In this document: positions 1 through 4,485 of the stretch, piece after piece
How positions within the stretch are numbered: position 1 is the first letter of the stretch
Layout: each line of letters begins with the position of its first letter
Assembly (NCBI GenBank): GCA_902796895.1
Contig: CADBQV010000079.1
Coordinates: 1-5,914, forward strand
Length of the DNA: 5,914 nt
Source of the DNA: an uncultured Erysipelotrichaceae bacterium
GTDB taxonomy: Bacteria; Bacillota_I; Bacilli_A; Acholeplasmatales; Anaeroplasmataceae
Direction: 5' to 3'
Made by a program: the position numbers and the translations under genes
The notes under the pieces: model-generated
What the model saw: the letters and a program-made list of their open reading frames with translations, nothing else
Told to the model about the DNA's origin: nothing
The model's database searches: none

Positions 1-2064
1 GGTATAACAGATAATTATTATGTAAAAGATGAAGTATTATATTTATTAAATTCATTAAAAGAATTTGGTGTAACTGATATAGCTAATGCAGGAAGTTATG
101 ATTATACATCTAAGGTATTAACATTAACTGATAATGCTTTAACTGAAGAAGGTTCAACAAAGCTAGATGTAATGTATAAATCATATATTATTAAACATGT
201 ATTAGCTAATAAATTAGATGAAAATATTATAACTGATCCACTAAATCCAAATTATTTAGTATCAAGTGAAGTAAGAGATTCTAATTTAGTCAAAGTAACT
301 GATACAGGTATAACAGAAAATTATTATGTAAAAAATGAAGTATTATATTTATTAAAATCATTAAAAGAATTTGGTGTTACAGATTTAAGTAGTGCCGGAA
401 ACTATAATTATACATCAAAGGTTATGACACTTAATACTCAATCAAATAATGAAAGTGGTATGACTAAGCTTGATGTAATGTATAATTCATATATTATTAA
501 ATATGTTTTAGCTGATAAGCTAGATAATAATTTAACAGCTGATATTATTAATCAAAATGCTAAAAACTCAAATGCTATTAAAGAAGCTATAAGTGGTATT
601 TCAATTAAATATTATAAGAAGTCTGAAGTTAAAAATTTAATTAATTCATTAGATGAGCTTAATGTTACAGATATTTCAGCTATTAATGGTGAAACTATAA
701 AATCTGAAATATTAAATCTAAATCAAGCAGCTAAGACTGATTCATCATTAACTAAGCTTGATGTATTATATTTATCATATATTATCGAAGCAAGCTTAGC
801 AGATAGAATTGAAAATTCAATTGATTTAAGATTAAGTGTTAAGACTTATGCAAAAGAATATATTTATGATTTAACATATAATGTTTATAAAAAAGCCGAA
901 GTTAGATTATTAATTATCGCAGCTAAAGAAGGCTTAGGACTTAATAGTATTGATGAAATGGCTACAGCTGATTATGCTGCTTTAATTAAAACTTGTGATT
1001 CACAAAAATTATATAATTCAATATTAGCTTGGGATGTATTTAATAGTGAATTTAGTGATGTAATATCTAGTAATGCAGATATTAAAGATCATGAAAAAGC
1101 AAAAGAAGAAAGAATAACTTCAACATTATTCTATAAGAAGGCTGAATTAGATTCATTGAAATCTATAATGGTTGAATCTAATATAGCAACATTAGAAGGA
1201 TTTGATATTGAATCATTAGTATTAAATGATACAACTATTGGTGCAATTGATAATTCATATATTATTCAAGCATCTATTTCAGGATACTTCTGTGATGATG
1301 ATACAGATAGCTTAGTAATCCCTAAGGATTGTTATGATTATCAAGATAATCTAATTAAGCAAGCTGACTTAAATAGCTTATTATACGCTATTAAAGATGG
1401 TGTTGGTGGTAATTTAAGTTCAATTAGTGATGAATTAAATCCTAATGATATTCAAGATATAAATTCATTAGTTTCATCAATCATAATGAGAGCTAATATA
1501 TCTGAATATGTAAAACAAGAAGGTAAGTCATATCTATATATTGATGCATCAAGTGAATTTATTTCAACAACTAATAAATATGAACAAGATGTAGATTATG
1601 ATTCATCATTAAAGAATATTGCAATATTATCTGAAAATGAAATTAAAGCAATCGTTGAAGCCCTAAAGGCTTATGGCGCAACTTCATTTGAAATAACAAT
1701 TAGTATTGCTAATTTAGTTCAATTAGATATTAATAAATTAAATACAATGCTTGAATCTGATATGTTATTAAATATCATCTCTGAATTAATATTAGATAAT
1801 TCAATTACAATTGGTTCTTATTCATTTGGTTATAATACATCAATTAGTACTTCACCTACAATTACTGTAAACACAACAGTACCATTTGTATATAACTTAG
1901 TAGCTGATGGTCTAGCTTATAAGTTTAAGGCTGCAACTATAAAAGAAGTATTAAATGTAAATGATATTAACATAAATGGTATAGTAACTATTAAAGATGA
2001 TTATGAAGCAATAACAAAAGAAGATATTTTAGCATATGTAACATATTTAAAAGGCTTCATGGCA
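1..2064 (+). repeat. Degenerate protein-coding repeat array, about 8 units
   Basis: Units begin, by alignment of the YYxKxEV motif, at about 1, 307, 595, 868, 1114, 1336, 1609 and 1993. Spacings are 102, 96, 91, 82, 74, 91 and 128 codons. The last unit is cut off after 24 codons by the stop. Units 1 and 2 share 55 of 79 aligned residues by hand count, and their first 72 bases differ at only 4 positions. Later units keep only the motif skeleton: YKKSEV, YKKAEV, YKKAEL, IKQADL, LSENEI, ITKEDI. The SYII motif recurs at the matching place in units 1, 2, 3 and 5, with weaker versions in units 4, 6 and 7. Unit boundaries in the later copies are approximate. Confidence 0.8.
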
Positions 2065-2067
2065 TAA
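1..2067 (+). CDS. Large repeat-containing protein of unknown function, C-terminal part (5' end outside window)
   Basis: The frame is open from base 1 to the TAA at 2065-2067, giving 688 visible residues. The first in-frame ATG (172) lies inside a repeat unit (LDVMYKSYII) with no convincing ribosome site, so it is not the start and the gene is 5'-partial. I do not recognise the family. The protein consists of about eight degenerate units, each with an A motif (consensus YYxKxEVxxLxxxLxxxGVTDI) and, 35-45 residues later, a B motif (SYIIxxxLAdkld). Both look helical and amphipathic. There is no transmembrane helix, LPXTG signal or positively charged tail at the C-terminus. Window residues 655-666 (bases 1963-1998) match an EF-hand/dockerin-type loop, D-I-N-I-N-G-I-V-T-I-K-D. 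Composition is rich in Asn, Ser, Ile, Leu and Asp, with few Cys and one Trp. An extracellular or surface scaffold role is inference from the repeat architecture. The existence of the gene is certain; its function is unknown. Confidence 0.9.
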   Translation, partial: GITDNYYVKDEVLYLLNSLKEFGVTDIANAGSYDYTSKVLTLTDNALTEEGSTKLDVMYKSYIIKHVLANKLDENIITDPLNPNYLVSSEVRDSNLVKVTDTGITENYYVKNEVLYLLKSLKEFGVTDLSSAGNYNYTSKVMTLNTQSNNESGMTKLDVMYNSYIIKYVLADKLDNNLTADIINQNAKNSNAIKEAISGISIKYYKKSEVKNLINSLDELNVTDISAINGETIKSEILNLNQAAKTDSSLTKLDVLYLSYIIEASLADRIENSIDLRLSVKTYAKEYIYDLTYNVYKKAEVRLLIIAAKEGLGLNSIDEMATADYAALIKTCDSQKLYNSILAWDVFNSEFSDVISSNADIKDHEKAKEERITSTLFYKKAELDSLKSIMVESNIATLEGFDIESLVLNDTTIGAIDNSYIIQASISGYFCDDDTDSLVIPKDCYDYQDNLIKQADLNSLLYAIKDGVGGNLSSISDELNPNDIQDINSLVSSIIMRANISEYVKQEGKSYLYIDASSEFISTTNKYEQDVDYDSSLKNIAILSENEIKAIVEALKAYGATSFEITISIANLVQLDINKLNTMLESDMLLNIISELILDNSITIGSYSFGYNTSISTSPTITVNTTVPFVYNLVADGLAYKFKAATIKEVLNVNDININGIVTIKDDYEAITKEDILAYVTYLKGFMA

Positions 2068-2072
2068 AAAAT

Positions 2073-2107
2073 AACCACACAAATGTAAAAAATTGTGTGG
2101 TTTTTTT
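2073..2107 (+). terminator. Intrinsic terminator of the repeat-protein gene, probably bidirectional
   Basis: A perfect 10-bp stem (2073-2082, aaccacacaa, with 2093-2102) encloses a 10-base loop and is followed by a T run through 2107. It starts 5 bases after the stop codon. On the opposite strand the same stem is followed by a T run (complement of 2066-2071), so it could also stop transcripts arriving from the minus-strand glycosyltransferase gene. Confidence 0.9.
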
Positions 2108-2131
2108 ATGTTTTTTTAATATGTAAATATA

Positions 2132-2167
2132 CGAAAATGCTTTCATAAAAAAATGTAAACGCTATTA
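2132..2167. promoter_or_regulatory. Pair of cre-like (CcpA operator) sites
   Basis: Bases 2153-2167 (ATGTAAACGCTATTA) match the cre consensus WTGNAANCGNWNNCW at all but one fixed position. Bases 2132-2146, read on the minus strand (ATGAAAGCATTTTCG), match with two mismatches. The centres are 21 bp apart, two helical turns, which would place two bound dimers on the same DNA face. The nearer site is centred about 44 bp upstream of the predicted start near 2204. Low-GC DNA yields such matches by chance, so this is a candidate only; no CcpA gene is in the window. Confidence 0.35.
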
Positions 2168-2188
2168 TATTTTTTTTCATAAATTTAG

Positions 2189-2197
2189 TGCTATACT
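2189..2197 (+). promoter_or_regulatory. Extended -10 promoter
   Basis: TGC followed by TATACT (2192-2197) forms an extended -10 element, with 5 of 6 matches to TATAAT. The -35 region (about 2169-2174) is T-rich without a good TTGACA, which is usual for extended -10 promoters. Predicted transcription start is about 2203-2205. No plus-strand protein gene follows; the next gene is convergent. The promoter therefore most likely drives a small RNA. Confidence 0.5.
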
Positions 2198-2203
2198 AAT
2201 GTT

Positions 2204-2297
2204 GCATCGATAAGATGCTGACAGGATTTTTTATTCCCTGTTAATAATTTTCATTTCTTTTTCTATGTTCCTGTAAAGTAACTTTTCTTTTTTTATT
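2204..2297 (+). ncRNA. Candidate structured small RNA
   Basis: The interval begins where the extended -10 at 2189-2197 should start transcription. Hairpin 1 pairs 2204-2208 (gcatc) with 2214-2218 around a 5-base loop. Hairpin 2 starts at the very next base, pairing 2219-2225 (tgacagg, one G-U) with 2237-2243. A second copy of the 3' arm (tcctgt, 2269-2274) could replace it by pairing with 2221-2226, allowing two mutually exclusive folds. The 3' end has only a weak 4-bp stem (2275-2278 with 2282-2285) followed by a T-rich run to about 2297, so the end is uncertain. The last bases overlap the 3' end of the convergent glycosyltransferase gene. I do not recognise it as 6S, tmRNA, SRP RNA or a known riboswitch. 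Confidence 0.35.
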
Positions 2298-3270
2298 CTA
2301 ATATAAATTTATAAAAATCATCAATTGTTATATTAATTATAGCATTGTCTTTTTTATAGCTTAAAATATAATTATTAAATATATCTTTTGCTTTATTTTT
2401 ATCATATGATTTAAAGATATCTATATGATTTAAAATAAAGCTTTTTATTTTATTTAAATATTCATTTTTCATTTCATTTAATTCTTCAAATTCAAATAAG
2501 CTTGAATTAAGTGCCATATATCTATTTAACATAGCATTAAATATACATTCATTTGCTAATTCTATATTATGATTTTTAATGAATTCATATTCTATTATTG
2601 GAGAATTATAATAATCATCAAAATGCATAACAATAAAATTATATTTTGATTTTTGTCTTGTTAAGCTTAAATCAAAATCACACCAAATATACGTAGAAAA
2701 ATTTAAAACAATAGATTTTAAATCTTTAATAGAATATATCATTCTACATATAATTTCATCTTCAAAGCATCTTAAATTAGAAAATTTAATATTATATTTT
2801 TTAAATATTTCTCTTTTAAAATATTTTCCATGAAGCCATATTAGATTTCTTGCATCAAAATTATTATATTTAATATTACCTAATACATTTATTTCTCTTT
2901 TAAATGAAGTAAATATATAATCTGCGTTTGTATCATTAAAGCATGATAGAACAAGATATAAGCTATTTTCATCATCTAGCATATCATCTGCATCTATGAA
3001 TGTCACATATTTAGAATTTGAATGATCTAGTCCTATTTGTCTTGTTAAAGAAGGACCTTGATTTATTTTAGATTTAATATATTTAATATTTAATTTAGGA
3101 AATAATTTAAATAAATTATTAGATAAATAAGTATTAGAATTATCATTGATAATAATTATATTAATATCATTAAAATTAATATTTTTTTGTTTGTTTATTG
3201 ATTCTAATAATTTTTTAAATACATTATCATCTTCCTTATATTGTGGAACGATTATATCGAGTAAGTTCAT
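2293..3270 (-). CDS. Family 2 glycosyltransferase (GT-A fold)
   Basis: A 325-residue protein that transfers a sugar from a nucleotide-sugar donor, probably during synthesis of a surface polysaccharide or glycoconjugate on the cytoplasmic side of the membrane. Motifs, numbered from the ATG at 3270: N-terminal strand DIIVPQYKED (5-14); IIINDNSN (39-46), the usual donor-base aspartates; GPSLTRQIGLDHS (72-84); the metal-binding DxD as FIDADD (91-96); then WLHGKYFKR (145-153) and the acceptor-side FEDE (169-172), whose Asp is the likely catalytic base. There are no membrane helices. A GTG three codons upstream (3279) is possible, but it lies inside the ribosome site AGGTGA, which is spaced 5-6 bases from the ATG, so the ATG is preferred. 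The gene is monocistronic here, divergent from azlCD. Hand count at 3121-3240 gives about 12% G+C, far below the esterase gene, suggesting separate origin. The donor sugar cannot be told. Confidence 0.88.
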   Translation of the reverse strand: MNLLDIIVPQYKEDDNVFKKLLESINKQKNINFNDINIIIINDNSNTYLSNNLFKLFPKLNIKYIKSKINQGPSLTRQIGLDHSNSKYVTFIDADDMLDDENSLYLVLSCFNDTNADYIFTSFKREINVLGNIKYNNFDARNLIWLHGKYFKREIFKKYNIKFSNLRCFEDEIICRMIYSIKDLKSIVLNFSTYIWCDFDLSLTRQKSKYNFIVMHFDDYYNSPIIEYEFIKNHNIELANECIFNAMLNRYMALNSSLFEFEELNEMKNEYLNKIKSFILNHIDIFKSYDKNKAKDIFNNYILSYKKDNAIINITIDDFYKFILE

Positions 3271-3276
3271 TTTGAT

Positions 3277-3320
3277 CACCTGTTTATGATAATTATATCA
3301 TAATTAAAAAAAGTTGTGGA
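3277..3320 (-). promoter_or_regulatory. Promoter and ribosome site of the glycosyltransferase gene
   Basis: On the minus strand, TATAAT (3292-3297) is a perfect -10. TCCACA (3315-3320) is a 4-of-6 -35 with a 17-base spacer. Predicted start is near 3285, leaving a leader of about 15 bases that contains the Shine-Dalgarno site AGGTGA ahead of the ATG at 3270. This spacing supports the ATG rather than the upstream GTG. Confidence 0.55.
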
Positions 3321-3342
3321 AAAATAAAACAAATTATCATAA
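3284..3342. promoter_or_regulatory. Candidate operator: inverted repeat plus a third half-site
   Basis: TTATGATA (3284-3291) and TATCATAA (3296-3303) form a perfect inverted repeat with 8-bp arms and a 4-base spacer. A third copy, TATCATAA, lies at 3335-3342. The palindrome covers the glycosyltransferase -10 and the third half-site overlaps the azlC -10. A shared regulator of the two divergent units would explain this placement. No regulator gene is present, and the AT-only bases lower the significance. Confidence 0.35.
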
Positions 3343-3359
3343 AATGTATTTGTTTGGAG
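3317..3359 (+). promoter_or_regulatory. Promoter and ribosome site of azlC
   Basis: TGGAAA (3317-3322, 4 of 6) and TAAAAT (3340-3345, 5 of 6) are separated by 17 bases. Predicted start is near 3352, giving a leader of about 15 bases. The Shine-Dalgarno GGAG (3356-3359) sits 7 bases before the ATG. The -35 box overlaps that of the divergent glycosyltransferase promoter (3315-3320), so the two promoters may compete for RNA polymerase. Confidence 0.4.
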
Positions 3360-3366
3360 AATTAAT

Positions 3367-4071
3367 ATGAGTGAGTTTAAAGACGGACTAAAAAAAGGTA
3401 TTCCTATTGCCTTAGGTTACTTAGCTGTTTCATTCTCATTTGGTGTAGTTGCCATTAACAAAGGTTTATCACCAATTCTTGCAGTTATTATTTCTGCGAC
3501 TAATTTATCTAGTGCAGGACAATATGCAGGTATTGAGATGATATTAACTTCGGTAAGCTATATTGAGATTTTATTTACAATATTATTAATAAATTTAAGA
3601 TATTCATTAATGAGCTTATCGTTAAGTCAAAAAATAGAAGAAGATACTAAATTATATCATCGTCTTTTATTTGGCTTTGGCATTACTGATGAGGTTTATG
3701 CATTAAGTGTTACTGAGGCAAAAAAATTAAATTATAAATATATGTATGGTTTAGTATTATTACCATTTTTAAGCTGGGTTTTAGGTACAGCACTTGGTGT
3801 TTTAGCATCAAATATTTTACCTGAAATTATACTTAATTCATTAGGTATTTCTTTATATGCGATGTTTATCGCAATAATTATACCTGATGCAAGAAGAAGC
3901 TTAGCTATAAGTGTTGTAATAATAGTTGCGGTAATTTTATCTTGCTGTTTTTATTATATTCCATATATAAAAGAATTATCTATTGGCTTAAAAATAATTA
4001 TTTCAACAGTTGTGGCATCACTTGTTGGTACTATTTTCTTTCCTATAAGGGATAATATAGATGATATATAG
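3367..4071 (+). CDS. azlC: Branched-chain amino-acid exporter, large subunit AzlC
   Basis: A 234-residue integral membrane protein of the AzlC (LIV-E) family, which with the small AzlD subunit exports branched-chain amino acids and related compounds. Family signatures, in order: GIPIALGYLAVSFSFGVVA (11-29), the first conserved helix; SSAGQYAGIEMI (48-59), corresponding to the usual AGSSQF region; INLRYSLMSLSL (75-86), the conserved NLRh segment; and GITDEVYAL (105-113), the conserved tDEsfAl motif. Further hydrophobic helices lie at about 125-150, 160-175, 178-198 and 206-226. The length is typical of the family. The ATG has a GGAG site at 3356-3359. The reading frame overlaps azlD by 11 bases, indicating cotranscription and coupled translation. 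The exact substrate is not visible; valine, leucine and isoleucine are inferred from family members. Confidence 0.92.
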   Translation: MSEFKDGLKKGIPIALGYLAVSFSFGVVAINKGLSPILAVIISATNLSSAGQYAGIEMILTSVSYIEILFTILLINLRYSLMSLSLSQKIEEDTKLYHRLLFGFGITDEVYALSVTEAKKLNYKYMYGLVLLPFLSWVLGTALGVLASNILPEIILNSLGISLYAMFIAIIIPDARRSLAISVVIIVAVILSCCFYYIPYIKELSIGLKIIISTVVASLVGTIFFPIRDNIDDI

Positions 4072-4372
4072 TATTATAGCTGTTATAATTATGTCTTTAA
4101 TGACATATTTGCCAAGAGTAATTCCTATTGCCTTTTTTAGAAAGAAAATAACTAATATATACATTAAATCATTCTTATTTTATGTCCCATATGCAGTACT
4201 TGCTGCAATGACTTTTCCAGCTGTATTTTATTTTACTGATAATATAGTTGTTACAAGTGTAGCAACAGCAGTTGCGGTGATACTTTCATTCTTCAGACAA
4301 AAATTAATAGTAGTCGCACTTGTAAGTTCTATAGTGGTGTTTGGATTACTATTATTATATTCATATTTATAA
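4061..4372 (+). CDS. azlD: Branched-chain amino-acid exporter, small subunit AzlD
   Basis: A 103-residue hydrophobic protein of the AzlD family, partner of AzlC in the export complex. Hydrophobic helices lie at about 2-17, 36-58, 61-77 and 82-102. Conserved family features are TYLPRVIPI (15-23) and FLFYVPYAVLAAMTFPAVFY (38-57), including the YVPYAVLAA core. The ATG lies inside the end of azlC (11-base overlap). It has its own Shine-Dalgarno AAGGG at 4047-4051, nine bases upstream, so both coupling and direct initiation are possible. The gene is followed after 21 bases by an intrinsic terminator, so the operon is just azlC-azlD. Confidence 0.9.
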   Translation: MIYSIIAVIIMSLMTYLPRVIPIAFFRKKITNIYIKSFLFYVPYAVLAAMTFPAVFYFTDNIVVTSVATAVAVILSFFRQKLIVVALVSSIVVFGLLLLYSYL

Positions 4373-4393
4373 CAAAAAATTCGAAAATGTGAC

Positions 4394-4421
4394 AAAAACG
4401 CCATAAATTTGGCGTTTTTTT
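4394..4421 (+). terminator. Intrinsic terminator of azlCD
   Basis: A perfect 10-bp stem pairs 4394-4403 (aaaaacgcca) with 4410-4419 around a 6-base loop. The GC core is followed directly by T residues through 4421. The A run on the 5' arm makes it potentially active on the other strand too, although no minus-strand gene ends here. Confidence 0.9.
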
Positions 4422-4447
4422 ATATTATTATATAGAAATTTATTTTA

Positions 4448-4479
4448 TATAATAAATCATATAATTTATTGAAAGAGGA
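4448..4479 (+). promoter_or_regulatory. Promoter and ribosome site of the esterase lipoprotein gene
   Basis: Two perfect TATAAT hexamers occur, at 4448-4453 and 4460-4465. The first is preferred because a start near 4460 leaves room for the Shine-Dalgarno site; the second would start transcription on top of it. No good -35 is seen (TTATTA at 4425-4430 is weak). The ribosome site GAGGA (4475-4479) is 6-7 bases from the ATG at 4486. Confidence 0.5.
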
Positions 4480-4485
4480 AAAGAA

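Noticed and set aside
172..174. ATG as start of the repeat protein
   Set aside because: It lies within a repeat unit, the frame is open upstream to base 1 with the same motifs, and no ribosome site precedes it.
1..2064. CRISPR array or noncoding tandem repeat
   Set aside because: The repeats are about 220-385 bases, degenerate, in frame and conserved at the protein level.
1963..2064. True dockerin domain (cellulosome component)
   Set aside because: A dockerin has two such loops. Only one is present, followed by a repeat-type helix rather than a second loop.
2215..2244. Nine-codon frame (MLTGFFIPC) as a leader peptide or tiny toxin
   Set aside because: It has no Shine-Dalgarno site, lies inside the two hairpins, and has no downstream plus-strand gene to regulate. 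The RNA structure explains the sequence better.
3284..3303. Fur/PerR box
   Set aside because: The palindrome has an 8-4-8 layout, whereas Fur and PerR boxes are 7-1-7. The match needs an indel, so only a generic operator is claimed.
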